Source of the DNA: Desulfobacteraceae bacterium
Lineage (GTDB): Bacteria > Desulfobacterota > Desulfobacteria > Desulfobacterales > Desulfatirhabdiaceae
Reading direction: 5' to 3'
Assembly (NCBI GenBank): GCA_027325475.1
Contig: DAIEFO010000070.1
Coordinates: 1 to 9,229 of the forward strand
Length of the DNA: 9,229 bases
Under the pieces are notes generated by a model. It did no database searches. It was not told where the DNA came from and saw nothing but the letters and a program-made list of their open reading frames with translations. Positions 1 to 7,388 of the stretch are shown here, one piece after another (within the stretch, counting starts at the first letter, position 1; every line of letters starts with the position of its first letter). The position numbers were made by a program, and so were the translations under genes.

Positions 1-565
1 CCACTTTGTCAATAGCGCTGCGTCGGACCACCATACAGGCACCCGACACCCAGTCCGCATCTATCGGCTGAATGCCATCACATGTATGGGTCAATATATT
101 GGCGGTGCTGATTGGATTGCGGGGAAATATGCGGGTAAGCAAAGATGATCGGCCAAAAAGGGCTGTCAGCGGTGTCGGAAAAGATCTCGCGGACCCCTGA
201 ACAGCGCGATCTTCATCCAGTATTTTAGGGCCAACCAATGCTACTTGCGGATTGCTTTCCAGAAAGGAAAGAATCTTCTGGAAAAAGCCTTCCAGTACAT
301 AGGAATCCGGGTTCAACAACATCACAAATGGCGACTGGCCTTTTTTCATGCCCTGATTGGCTGCAGCAGCAAATCCGATGTTCTTCGAGTTACAGGAGAG
401 AATGACATCCGGAAACCGATGTTTAATCTGATAAACATCGTCTGTGGAAGCGTTATCTTCAACCCAGATGCTGGCAGATATATCTCCCAAATGGCGATAA
501 ACGGATTCAAGACATTCCAGCAGATAACTTGTGCTGTTATAATTTACAATAACAATATCTATCAA
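1..565 (-). CDS. Family 2 glycosyltransferase, WbbL/rhamnosyltransferase-like (partial, C-terminus outside window)
   Basis: This gene encodes an inverting GT-A fold glycosyltransferase that should move a sugar from a nucleotide donor to a lipid-linked glycan at the cytoplasmic face of the membrane. I translated 188 codons up to the window edge. They show the strand-1 motif VIVNYNS (residues 5-11), the donor-binding VEDNASTDD (35-43), the NIGFAAAAN segment (62-70), LLNPDS in the DXD position (83-88) and the acceptor-side VSGACMVVRR (173-182). There is no ATG. The frame is closed upstream by TAG at 581-583, leaving GTG 574, TTG 571 and TTG 565. I chose TTG 565 because AAGGTG (572-577) lies six bases upstream and because it gives the usual N-terminus (M)IDIVIVNYNS. 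The gene follows the preceding glycosyltransferase by 50 bases. The order of motifs resembles WbbL-type rhamnosyltransferases, but donor and acceptor cannot be read from sequence. Confidence 0.86.
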   Translation of the reverse strand, partial: MIDIVIVNYNSTSYLLECLESVYRHLGDISASIWVEDNASTDDVYQIKHRFPDVILSCNSKNIGFAAAANQGMKKGQSPFVMLLNPDSYVLEGFFQKILSFLESNPQVALVGPKILDEDRAVQGSARSFPTPLTALFGRSSLLTRIFPRNPISTANILTHTCDGIQPIDADWVSGACMVVRRSAIDKV

Positions 566-615
566 TAGCAACACCTTATACTATCATGCCGTACAAGGAC
601 GGCTATTGCCGGAAA

Positions 616-1596
616 TCAGACTTTCAGACGCCGCGTCAGTCGGGGAAACATGTGTTCTTTTTCCAGAAGATTCCAGATATACGAATCCTTAACCCTGCGA
701 TCCATTTGTATTTTTCTGCGTTTATCCGTTACCGTTTTCGACAAGTTGAAGCTGTCCTGTTTCGCCCGCAAATATATTTCAGCATACCCTTTTATCGCAA
801 AGTATGCAAACGCTGCAACGTTATATGCCAAGTGGCCGACGATAGTCCGTACTATCAGCGAAAAAGGCATATTCTGAAAATATACCCATTCCAGATTTCG
901 ATGCCCATAATAAACGGATATCGGAGAATCGTACCCAATGCTGCGACTAGCCATGTGATAAACAACGGCCTCCGGCACGTAACAACATTTATAACCTTTC
1001 AATTGAGCCCTGAAACTCAAATCGACATCTTCATAAAGCAAGAAGAAATCCTCGTCAAACAATCCAATATCCAGGAACATGGATGTGCGGTACAGGGCCG
1101 CGCCGGCGCAAGCGCCGAATATCCACTCCGGCCGGTCATAGGCATTTGCCGGCTGTCCCCTGCCGCGCAGGCTCCCTGCCCCGGCAGTGGTATAACCATC
1201 CCCCGCCCTGTCAATGATGTTATGATTGTGTGCATACAGCATCCTGGACGCCGCAAACCCTGCCTGCGGATATAACTCCAGGGCCATGACAAGATTTTCC
1301 AGCCACAACGGGTGTGCGATAGCGTCATTGTTCAGCAAGGCGATATAGTCCGTCTGAACGCTTCGGATCGCAACGTTGCTGGCCGCTGCAAATCCCAGAT
1401 TTTTTTTAAGCGCAATGACGGTAGCTTCAGGAAATTGCTGCCTGACGGCATCCAGCGATCCATCCGTAGAACCGTTGTCCACAACCATCACGGCCACCAC
1501 TTCCTGAACAGTTTGTCTTCGCAGCGCATCCAGGCATTGCATGAGATACGCCTTGCCATTCCAGTTCACAATGATGACCGTGATCTGCAGCATCAT
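616..1596 (-). CDS. Family 2 glycosyltransferase (WbbL-like)
   Basis: This is a complete GT2 enzyme of 326 residues, a usual length for the family. Visible motifs are VIIVNWNG (7-14), VDNGSTDGS (39-47), KNLGFAAASN (65-74), LLNNDA in the DXD position (87-92), GACAGAALYR (161-170) and FDEDFFLLYEDVDLSFR (180-196), whose ED pair is the expected catalytic-base region. The tail carries a basic segment, DKRRKIQMDRRVKD (291-304), also found in the GT2 gene at 2536-3837. Residues 250-270 are hydrophobic and could be an interfacial or membrane-contacting helix. The start codon ATG overlaps the stop of the upstream gene as ATGA (1593-1596), and a second ATG follows at once. No strong Shine-Dalgarno is visible, so translation is probably coupled. 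An A8 run on the coding strand (1400-1407) encodes Lys64-Lys65-Asn66. Donor and acceptor are unknown. Confidence 0.94.
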   Translation of the reverse strand: MMLQITVIIVNWNGKAYLMQCLDALRRQTVQEVVAVMVVDNGSTDGSLDAVRQQFPEATVIALKKNLGFAAASNVAIRSVQTDYIALLNNDAIAHPLWLENLVMALELYPQAGFAASRMLYAHNHNIIDRAGDGYTTAGAGSLRGRGQPANAYDRPEWIFGACAGAALYRTSMFLDIGLFDEDFFLLYEDVDLSFRAQLKGYKCCYVPEAVVYHMASRSIGYDSPISVYYGHRNLEWVYFQNMPFSLIVRTIVGHLAYNVAAFAYFAIKGYAEIYLRAKQDSFNLSKTVTDKRRKIQMDRRVKDSYIWNLLEKEHMFPRLTRRLKV

Positions 1597-2549
1597 ACAT
1601 CGCCATCAGTGGCACTCAAGTGTTTAGATGCCTGCTGTGCCTTTAACATGCCCAGCATATAGTAATTTTTCAGCAATATTTCATGCAATCGACAAATGTC
1701 TGCATGAATAAATTCATCGATAAAGCTTAAAATATACTTTGAGACCCAGAAAAATGGTTTTAACATCACGAGTTCTGGCCTGATATCATAAATGTGCAAA
1801 AACCCGGAAAGCTCCGGGTGCATCTTGTGGAATAATACCGATGAATATCCCACCTTGAATTGTCTGAGACAAAAAGATGTCAGTGTAATTGGGTGCAGAT
1901 GACTGGCGGCAGCTTTGGGTTCATATCGAAGTATCATTCCTTTCTTTTCATACCGGTATCCCAGCTCGATATCTTCCCATCCATATTCCCTGAAAGATTC
2001 GTCAAATCCACCCTGGCTGTCATATAAAACACGTGAAAATGCTAAATTTGATGTATAAAAGAAATTAAATGGAACATGTTCTACATCAGAAATAAGCTGA
2101 AAGCCAAACTGAAGGCCCCATTCATTGATCCAGTTACGAAAAGGAGTGATCTTGATATCCGGATGCCAGGAAGTTCGCCCTATCGCCGCATAGGAGTGCG
2201 AGCGCCCGGAAGCTACATACCGCCGCCAGTGCGCAGATAAAAATTCTGATTCTGGAATAATGTCATCCCCCAGAAATACAAACAACTCCCCTTTAGCGAG
2301 TTTCATAGCCGCATTCCTGGCAGAACCCTGCTTTTGATTGGGTTGGGTCAGAAACGTAAGTCGGGAATACCTGCCGGCAAATCCTCTAAGCAAACTCAAT
2401 GTATCATCTGTGGATCCATCATCCACAGCAATAATTTCCCACGCAGGAAGCGTACCGGTTTGTGTTTCACACAAGGCAGTCAGTGTTCGGAACAGAATAT
2501 CGCTTCGGTTATAGGTAGGAATAATGACCGTAATATCAGGTTGCACCAT
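1593..2549 (-). CDS. Family 2 glycosyltransferase with galactosyltransferase-like C-terminal motif
   Basis: This gene encodes a GT2 enzyme of 318 residues from the chosen start. It has ITVIIPTYNRSD (6-17), VDDGSTDDT (42-50), QGSARNAAM (74-82), FLGDD as the metal-binding DXD equivalent (92-96), YTSNLAFSR (165-173), and FDESFREYGWEDIELGYR (182-199), the W-E-D-I-E-L-G-Y pattern seen in glycosyltransferases with a galactosyltransferase-type C-terminal region. The open frame runs back to 2633, but those 28 extra residues lie over the end of the upstream gene and do not look like GT2 sequence. ATG 2549 is preceded by GAGG only three bases away; the next codon, GTG 2546, has the better spacing of six and is the alternative start. 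The gene overlaps the upstream gene by 14 bases and the downstream one by 4, so it is part of the operon. Sugar specificity cannot be assigned. Confidence 0.93.
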   Translation of the reverse strand: MVQPDITVIIPTYNRSDILFRTLTALCETQTGTLPAWEIIAVDDGSTDDTLSLLRGFAGRYSRLTFLTQPNQKQGSARNAAMKLAKGELFVFLGDDIIPESEFLSAHWRRYVASGRSHSYAAIGRTSWHPDIKITPFRNWINEWGLQFGFQLISDVEHVPFNFFYTSNLAFSRVLYDSQGGFDESFREYGWEDIELGYRYEKKGMILRYEPKAAASHLHPITLTSFCLRQFKVGYSSVLFHKMHPELSGFLHIYDIRPELVMLKPFFWVSKYILSFIDEFIHADICRLHEILLKNYYMLGMLKAQQASKHLSATDGDV

Positions 2550-3837
2550 GGACCTCGTGAATATCTGCAAATTTAAATTGAATTTCAGAAGGCAGCAGTT
2601 CCCTGAAAAAAACCGACGCAAAAAGCCTCTCATCCCCCGGATATGTTGTCACCACCCAGGGGGGAAACATGCCGAACAATTCCTGATCGGATACCTTTCT
2701 TTGAGACTGTACCGCCAGGCGTTTCTCATGAAGGGATTCCCAATTTGCCAGAATATACCACAATGCCTGCATCTGGGAAACAATATGGGGATGCCCCAAG
2801 TGAATTTCCGGTATGGGCATCGGAGTTTCCAGAACAGATTTTCGTTGAATCAGAACTCCCAATTTCTCCAAAAATCTGCCGACAGCGTAGAAAAAACCAC
2901 GGGTTTTCAGACATGACCGTAATCTTGCGGCCAGATTCATTTCATTCATCAACATGGGTTGAGGAATATCATAGGACTCTGAAAAGGGAAATTGTCCAAA
3001 AACAGCGCTGTTTGCAGCATTCAGGCTGACGATTTCTCGGGTTCTGTGCATCAGGGTAAGCCACGCTGCGTGCATCATGGCCGGGAAATATGGAGTATCG
3101 ATATTTTTATAAAGATTCAAAAAGGCATTCCGCTCATACAGAAAACCCCGGTTATAAATCCCGAGCCCCGTGGATGTTCCTTGATGGTAATGATATACAA
3201 CTGCATCTGGCGAGAAAATTATTTTTCTGCCGGAGGCATTCAATCTCCAGGACAAATCGACATCTTCCGTATAGGCAAAAAAAGAAGGGTCAAAACCTCC
3301 CAGTTCCAGAAACAGCGAACGCCTTATCGCCATGTTTCCACCACAGGCAATGAAAGTCTGCCGCATGGTATGATCAGAAACGGCTGAGGCAGGCATCCCC
3401 TGGTTTTTCTGCAAGGCATGTCCGTCAAAAAGAAGAAGCCCCTCAACAAAATCAACGCGACGGGCATCCCAGCTCAGAATTTTTCCGGTAACGCAATCTG
3501 CCTCCATATCGGATATGGCAGCATCAAACGCGGATAACCATTCAGGGCTCACCCGCATATCATTGTTCAGAAATACCAGAAACTCCGCCTTTGCGGCAGC
3601 AGCGCCAGCATTCACTGCATTGACAAATCCTGTATTGCGATTGAGAGGTATGAGCCGAATTCTGGATGACAGTTTTTTTATCAACGCTACGGACCCATCA
3701 GAAGATCCATTGTCAACAATAATAATTTCAAAAGCTGCCTTCGGATATCTGCAACTCTCAATGGAGGTTATACAATCTTTAAGGAAATTTTCACCATTAT
3801 AATTGGGTATGATAACGGAAAAGTTAAGAGCCAGCAA
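2536..3837 (-). CDS. Family 2 glycosyltransferase with long C-terminal extension
   Basis: This gene encodes a GT2 enzyme of 433 residues, longer than its neighbours because about 170 residues follow the catalytic domain. Motifs are FSVIIPNYNG (6-15), VDNGSSDGS (41-49), NTGFVNAVNAG (68-78), FLNNDM (89-94), GGNMAIRR (166-173), FDPSFFAYTEDVDLSWR (182-198) and the HYH pair (216-218). The extension contains EKRLAVQSQRKVSD (371-384), matching the basic segment near the end of the GT2 gene at 616-1596, then a Pro/aromatic-rich tail. The start is TTG. GGGAGG at 3842-3847, which lies in the last two sense codons of the upstream gene, provides a strong ribosome binding site four to five bases upstream. 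One base separates this start from the preceding TAA. The enzyme should act on a lipid-linked glycan in the cytoplasm; its specificity is not readable. Confidence 0.93.
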   Translation of the reverse strand: MLALNFSVIIPNYNGENFLKDCITSIESCRYPKAAFEIIIVDNGSSDGSVALIKKLSSRIRLIPLNRNTGFVNAVNAGAAAAKAEFLVFLNNDMRVSPEWLSAFDAAISDMEADCVTGKILSWDARRVDFVEGLLLFDGHALQKNQGMPASAVSDHTMRQTFIACGGNMAIRRSLFLELGGFDPSFFAYTEDVDLSWRLNASGRKIIFSPDAVVYHYHQGTSTGLGIYNRGFLYERNAFLNLYKNIDTPYFPAMMHAAWLTLMHRTREIVSLNAANSAVFGQFPFSESYDIPQPMLMNEMNLAARLRSCLKTRGFFYAVGRFLEKLGVLIQRKSVLETPMPIPEIHLGHPHIVSQMQALWYILANWESLHEKRLAVQSQRKVSDQELFGMFPPWVVTTYPGDERLFASVFFRELLPSEIQFKFADIHEVHGAT

Positions 3838-3838
3838 T

Positions 3839-5143
3839 TTACCTCCCTGATTTCAATCGTTTTTTCAAGTAGTGCAGGATCATGGAAAATGATACCCTTT
3901 TTTGTAAAGATGTTTCCTCCTCGTTCCGGACAAAACTTTCCGAAGCCCTGTAAGGGTTGCTGCAGTATTCCATAAGCGGCCGAAGCGACTTTTCCCATGT
4001 CATGTTATTCTGAACCCAATTTCTGCCTTTTGCACCCAGAGTTTGTCTCATGACAACGTCTTTCAGCAGGGAAGTCGTCGCATTCCTGAGCGCTTGCTCA
4101 TCATAGGGCGGTATGAGCAGAGCCGCTTCGGCTTCTTTCAGAATCCTGCTGCCCTCCCCCCCCTCTGTAGCAATGATGGGAATGCCGGCATTCATATAAT
4201 CGAGGATGCGGGTTCTCAGAGACAGTGATGTCTCCAGAGAGGGTTTATGGAGGCATATGGCCACATCCACATCGCGCAAATATGCAAATCTGTCGCGATA
4301 GGGGAACCACGGAATAAAAAAAACATGGCGGTCAATCCATCCTTTTGAATCTGAAAAATCTCTGATCTTTTTGAAAACGCCCTGAGGTGTCGTTTCCTGA
4401 TTCGGATTGACACTGAAAACAACGCTCAGCGCTGGAAAACTTTCTATGATTTCGTCCAGAATGTTTATCAGTGTTTCGGGATCATACCAATCATAAATTC
4501 CTCCAAAAAAAATCACTATACTACCGGCGGCAATGCCTGCAACCTGTCCCTTGAGTTTGCCGTCCGTGGCTTGAAGAGCTGTTTCCGATACCGGTTCGAC
4601 ACCGAACGGTGCGATTGCAATCAGACGATCTCCACTTCTGTCGCTGTGATAAACTTGCGGTGTGATACGACCGGTTCCTGTCATGATCCCCAGATAAAAC
4701 ATACGCTGGATTTCAGATGACGCCAGAAAAAAATCTCCCAGAGACAGTTGACGGAACAGCACCGCTCTGTCCCTGTAAAAGACATACTCTACCAGCTCGG
4801 CGGTATATTGGAGATTTTCAATGAGAAATGGATCATACAGATCTACCGCCAACGGCGGAGACGGTATCCGGCAAGACCGAAGCGTATCGAAATACCGTTC
4901 AGAAATGTGGCCATGTATCACAACAGCATCTGTCCGTGCGAGTTCAGATGTAAACTGGTCACCGGATGGAAAAGGCTCTGCTGGGACTCCGATATCTCCT
5001 GGAATATCTGCATTACATGTCCAAAGGACGGTTTCATGAAGCGCTCCAAGAGCCTTGGCCATTTCAATAAAGCGGATGCCAATACCCTGAATACAGCCAC
5101 GGATGGGTTCAGGACATATCAGTACAATACGTTTTTTATACAT
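3839..5143 (-). CDS. Family 4 glycosyltransferase (GT-B fold)
   Basis: This gene encodes a retaining GT-B glycosyltransferase of 434 residues, first of the packed glycosyltransferase genes. The N-terminal half has the Gly-rich acceptor-side segment GCIQGIGIRFIEMAKALG (16-33) and VDLYDPFLIENLQY (100-113). The C-terminal half opens with IVIFFGGIYDWYDPETLI (209-226) and carries the nucleotide-sugar binding region ETSLSLRTRILDYMNAG (304-320) followed by IPIIATEGGEGS (321-332), as in the Glycos_transf_1 domain. The last ~35 residues are polar and basic (LHYLKKRLKSGR end). I chose ATG 5143, with GGGTG six bases upstream; GTG 5152 would add three residues. A G8 run on the coding strand (4156-4163) encodes Glu327-Gly-Gly within the binding motif, so slippage there would cut off the last hundred residues. 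The donor is unknown. Confidence 0.92.
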   Translation of the reverse strand: MYKKRIVLICPEPIRGCIQGIGIRFIEMAKALGALHETVLWTCNADIPGDIGVPAEPFPSGDQFTSELARTDAVVIHGHISERYFDTLRSCRIPSPPLAVDLYDPFLIENLQYTAELVEYVFYRDRAVLFRQLSLGDFFLASSEIQRMFYLGIMTGTGRITPQVYHSDRSGDRLIAIAPFGVEPVSETALQATDGKLKGQVAGIAAGSIVIFFGGIYDWYDPETLINILDEIIESFPALSVVFSVNPNQETTPQGVFKKIRDFSDSKGWIDRHVFFIPWFPYRDRFAYLRDVDVAICLHKPSLETSLSLRTRILDYMNAGIPIIATEGGEGSRILKEAEAALLIPPYDEQALRNATTSLLKDVVMRQTLGAKGRNWVQNNMTWEKSLRPLMEYCSNPYRASESFVRNEEETSLQKRVSFSMILHYLKKRLKSGR

Positions 5144-5152
5144 TACCAGCAC

Positions 5153-5322
5153 CCGATATCTGCATAGGCATAAATCTGTTCTCGTTGTTTTTTATCATAC
5201 TATTTTTGTTCTCAAATATTTGCAATTTTAAAAACTCTTTTTTCTTATATTAACTCGACTCTTTTACGTCATCGGGTCTTGATCATCGTTGTCTCATCTT
5301 ACAGCTGGATTCCTGCATCATG
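5153..5322. other. AT-rich intergenic gap, no gene seen
   Basis: This 170-base stretch separates the GT-C gene from the packed glycosyltransferase genes. It holds runs of A and T, the candidate promoter described separately and the CAAATATTTG palindrome at 5213-5222. I found no short coding frame with a ribosome binding site and no hairpin followed by a T-tract. I also found no JUMPstart/ops element (GGCGGTAG) here, although such elements often precede polysaccharide operons. Confidence 0.7.
5244..5272 (-). promoter_or_regulatory. Candidate sigma70-type promoter for the glycosyltransferase operon
   Basis: On the minus strand ATGACG (5267-5272) and TATAAG (5244-5249) are 17 bases apart, matching four of six and five of six positions of the sigma70 consensus. 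They lie about 100 bases before the GT4 start at 5143, in the AT-rich gap after the GT-C gene. The inferred leader contains a perfect 10-bp palindrome, CAAATATTTG (5213-5222), which could be an operator or chance in AT-rich DNA. I see no convincing terminator between the GT-C stop and this site, so read-through is also possible. Confidence 0.35.
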
Positions 5323-7122
5323 CTACCGCGCCTTGATTCGGTAAGCGCTGACCCCTTGGTTTTCGATAATTAATTCGAAATATTTTGAAAACTCAGGTTT
5401 GGCTGTAATCATTGGCCAACGTGCATGATGAACGATCAATGTATTCAGCCCCATCTCCGTCAAATTATAAGCAAGCCTCTGCGCCGACAAATTGCAAAAA
5501 TCGCGGTATCGTCCAGGTCCGAACCAATCGCCCCAGATTGGTTGCGGCGCATAGTAGATCGCATCCTCTAAACCGAATTGATAGGCATGAACATCCGGCA
5601 AACGTTTCAGGTATGTAAGGACGTTATAACCCGGTATGTGTGAACTCAAATACGCCTCGCGTTCAGCCTTTGTTACGGCGATTTCCCTCCAACTCGTTCG
5701 CATGCTGGGTAATGAAATTCCAGCGAATACAATAATACACAGAAAGAACATCATCCTATGGAAACGGCTCTTCCACTCGTCATTGAGAAAAAGCTGCGAT
5801 CTTGCGTTCATGCCAGCAAAAATCAGACGGTCACAAAACAAATCATCGCGCACCGTTCCCAATAACCAACCCCACCCCCGTGCTGCAATCACTGACAGTA
5901 CCGGAAGTGCTGGAATAAGGTAACGCACATATCCTCCGGTCATCACATACCAGACCAGAATGGAATATCCCCCGAATCCCATCGCGAGCCGCCAACGTTT
6001 CGAGCGCCAGACCTCAGAGAGCATCGGCACGATAAACGCCGGCCACAGAAGCCATGGCAGTCTGGCTGCATGACTATGGAGATCTCTAATTTGATATTGA
6101 TAATCCCCAATGTTCCAATCGCTGAAACCAAACAGCGGCCCACCCAGAGGATCGAACGGATCCCCTGTCATCAAGGCATTTCTGGCATACCAATACAGAC
6201 AAGGAATCATCAGTACAGGCAGAGCCAACCCTATTACCCGTAGACGACGATCGCGGACCAGCATCGCTCCGACAAAGATAGGGATAAAAGTCAGCGCCTG
6301 ATACTTTGCCCCTGCTGCCACACCAAGCAGAAAAAAAGATCCAATTATCCACGCAAATTGTGTTTGCTCCGATTCCCACCACAACCACATTGCCACAGCT
6401 GCGCCGAGTACAAAAAGCGCAACACCCATATCAATATATGCACCATCAAATTCTTCTGCCGTCAAAACAAGCCATATGACGGCGGCAATCGATGCCAACA
6501 CCCTGTCGGTAGTAAACTTGAGACAAACCTGGAAAATAAGTAAGACACACAACCAGCCCGCAAGCGCATGAAGCAAGTGTGCGAAAATATCATCATATAT
6601 TAAAAGCGCGGCCGAATATAACAGTTCGTAGTTGAACGGAAACCATGGGTAACGCAGCCACATATTGACTGTCAGCCTCCCCGCTTCCTTCCAACGCAAC
6701 GCATGCGGCAGGTGGTACATCACTTCATCAAAGACAGATGATGGATGAAACGGTGCAAGCAACGTACGCAGCAAAGCCGCTGTGAGCATAAGAAGCGCAA
6801 TTTTCTCCCAAAACAGCAAAGAACGCCATGATGGACAGGGAAGTGAAATCTGACGCCATTGCACAATGGCAAAAAAACATCCAACAGTAATCAGCGTGAT
6901 AACTTCCTTGACCGTCAATACGCCCATGATCGCAAAAAGTTGCAAGGCTAAAATGACAACTCCGAGCCCGAATGTAACAGTCAATCCGAATCGCAGCCAA
7001 TGCTCAGAACGGAGAGCATCGATAACTCGCCTGAAAACAATCATTCCCAAGCCAAAGCATGCCATCACAAAGACCAATAGGCCAGCAAAATGAACGCCGA
7101 TAAAAACAAGTTTTGCAATCAT
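5323..7122 (-). CDS. GT-C integral membrane glycosyltransferase (polyprenol-phosphate-sugar dependent, ArnT/PMT-2-like)
   Basis: This gene encodes a polytopic membrane protein of 599 residues. Roughly a dozen hydrophobic segments fill residues 3-468, and a soluble domain of about 130 residues ends the protein. The first large loop carries SVFDEVMYHLPHALRW (129-144). An acidic pair followed by Y-H-L-P in this loop is the signature of GT-C enzymes that use a polyprenyl-phosphate sugar and work at the outer (periplasmic) face of the cytoplasmic membrane. The following WLRYPWFPFNYELLY (155-169) is also typical of the bacterial RgtA/B/C/D-like group. The start ATG 7122 has GAGG four bases upstream. 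Gaps of 292 bases before and 170 after suggest its own transcription unit. It may add a side-branch sugar after the glycan is flipped, or modify lipid A or a protein. The acceptor cannot be told. Confidence 0.9.
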   Translation of the reverse strand: MIAKLVFIGVHFAGLLVFVMACFGLGMIVFRRVIDALRSEHWLRFGLTVTFGLGVVILALQLFAIMGVLTVKEVITLITVGCFFAIVQWRQISLPCPSWRSLLFWEKIALLMLTAALLRTLLAPFHPSSVFDEVMYHLPHALRWKEAGRLTVNMWLRYPWFPFNYELLYSAALLIYDDIFAHLLHALAGWLCVLLIFQVCLKFTTDRVLASIAAVIWLVLTAEEFDGAYIDMGVALFVLGAAVAMWLWWESEQTQFAWIIGSFFLLGVAAGAKYQALTFIPIFVGAMLVRDRRLRVIGLALPVLMIPCLYWYARNALMTGDPFDPLGGPLFGFSDWNIGDYQYQIRDLHSHAARLPWLLWPAFIVPMLSEVWRSKRWRLAMGFGGYSILVWYVMTGGYVRYLIPALPVLSVIAARGWGWLLGTVRDDLFCDRLIFAGMNARSQLFLNDEWKSRFHRMMFFLCIIVFAGISLPSMRTSWREIAVTKAEREAYLSSHIPGYNVLTYLKRLPDVHAYQFGLEDAIYYAPQPIWGDWFGPGRYRDFCNLSAQRLAYNLTEMGLNTLIVHHARWPMITAKPEFSKYFELIIENQGVSAYRIKAR

Positions 7123-7257
7123 GGAACCTCAAGAACGGAGAAGGCTCCGATTATATCGAAGTTAGAAGGCAATATATAACCAACTGATATTATTAATCGT
7201 CAAAGTGACAATTCTTATAAACTGGAACATTGACTGATACCTCCTATGTCAAGATAG

Positions 7258-7287
7258 TTGTCGTATGAATTGTTACCCGGCTACAAT
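7258..7287 (+). promoter_or_regulatory. Relict promoter of a broken transposase gene
   Basis: TTGTCG (7258-7263) and TACAAT (7282-7287) are 18 bases apart on the plus strand, and AGGAGGA (7294-7300) follows six bases before an ATG at 7307. This is a full expression signal facing against every other gene of the window. It fits the left-end promoter of an insertion sequence whose body has been lost. Confidence 0.45.
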
Positions 7288-7306
7288 AGGGGCAGGAGGA
7301 AGATTC

Positions 7307-7375
7307 ATGCAATGTTCAACCGAGCGTAAAGAGGCAGTGCTTCGCAAAATGGTGCCTCCGCACAACCGATCAATC
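7307..7375 (+). pseudogene. Transposase orfA remnant (IS3-like N-terminus)
   Basis: The only plus-strand coding signal in the window is a 38-codon frame from ATG 7307 to TAA 7423. Its first ~23 residues contain STERKEAVLRKMVPPHNRSI. From memory this matches the N-terminus of IS3-type helix-turn-helix transposase OrfA proteins, which usually continue with a P-E-(I/L)-A-x-E-x-G-I-S recognition helix. That continuation is missing: after codon 23 (about 7375) the frame reads unrelated sequence into the hairpin at 7389-7415 and the end of the acyltransferase gene. A ribosome binding site, AGGAGGA, is kept. The element's left end may lie near 7229-7245 (TGACTGATACCTCC), but no matching right-end inverted repeat is present. 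It is a dead fragment left by insertion and deletion between the GT-C and acyltransferase genes. Confidence 0.6.
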
Positions 7376-7388
7376 AGATTTTTCACTC

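Noticed and set aside
588..603. GCCGT/ACGGC stem in the 50-base gap before the last glycosyltransferase
   Set aside because: Only five base pairs and no T-tract. It may slow translation or transcription slightly but does not qualify as a terminator.
245..1662. Several plus-strand open frames over the left-hand glycosyltransferase genes
   Set aside because: They are antisense shadows of well-supported GT2 genes, with no family motifs or ribosome binding sites of their own.
2550..2633. N-terminal extension of 28 codons on the GT2 gene that ends at 1593
   Set aside because: It lies fully over the end of the upstream glycosyltransferase and does not resemble GT2 sequence. The family motif begins six residues after ATG 2549.
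4843..4858. ops/JUMPstart-like GGCGGTAG next to a CCGCC-GTT-GGCGG hairpin on the minus strand
   Set aside because: It lies inside the GT4 coding sequence (codons for P-P-L-A-V-D), far from an operon start, and lacks the rest of the ops consensus after TAG. Most likely codon coincidence.
7136..7155. Perfect TATAAT (minus strand, 7150-7155) and small CGGAG/CTCCG hairpin just before the GT-C start
   Set aside because: No fair -35 element at the right distance and no extended -10. The hairpin stem is only five base pairs. Not strong enough to call a promoter or leader structure.
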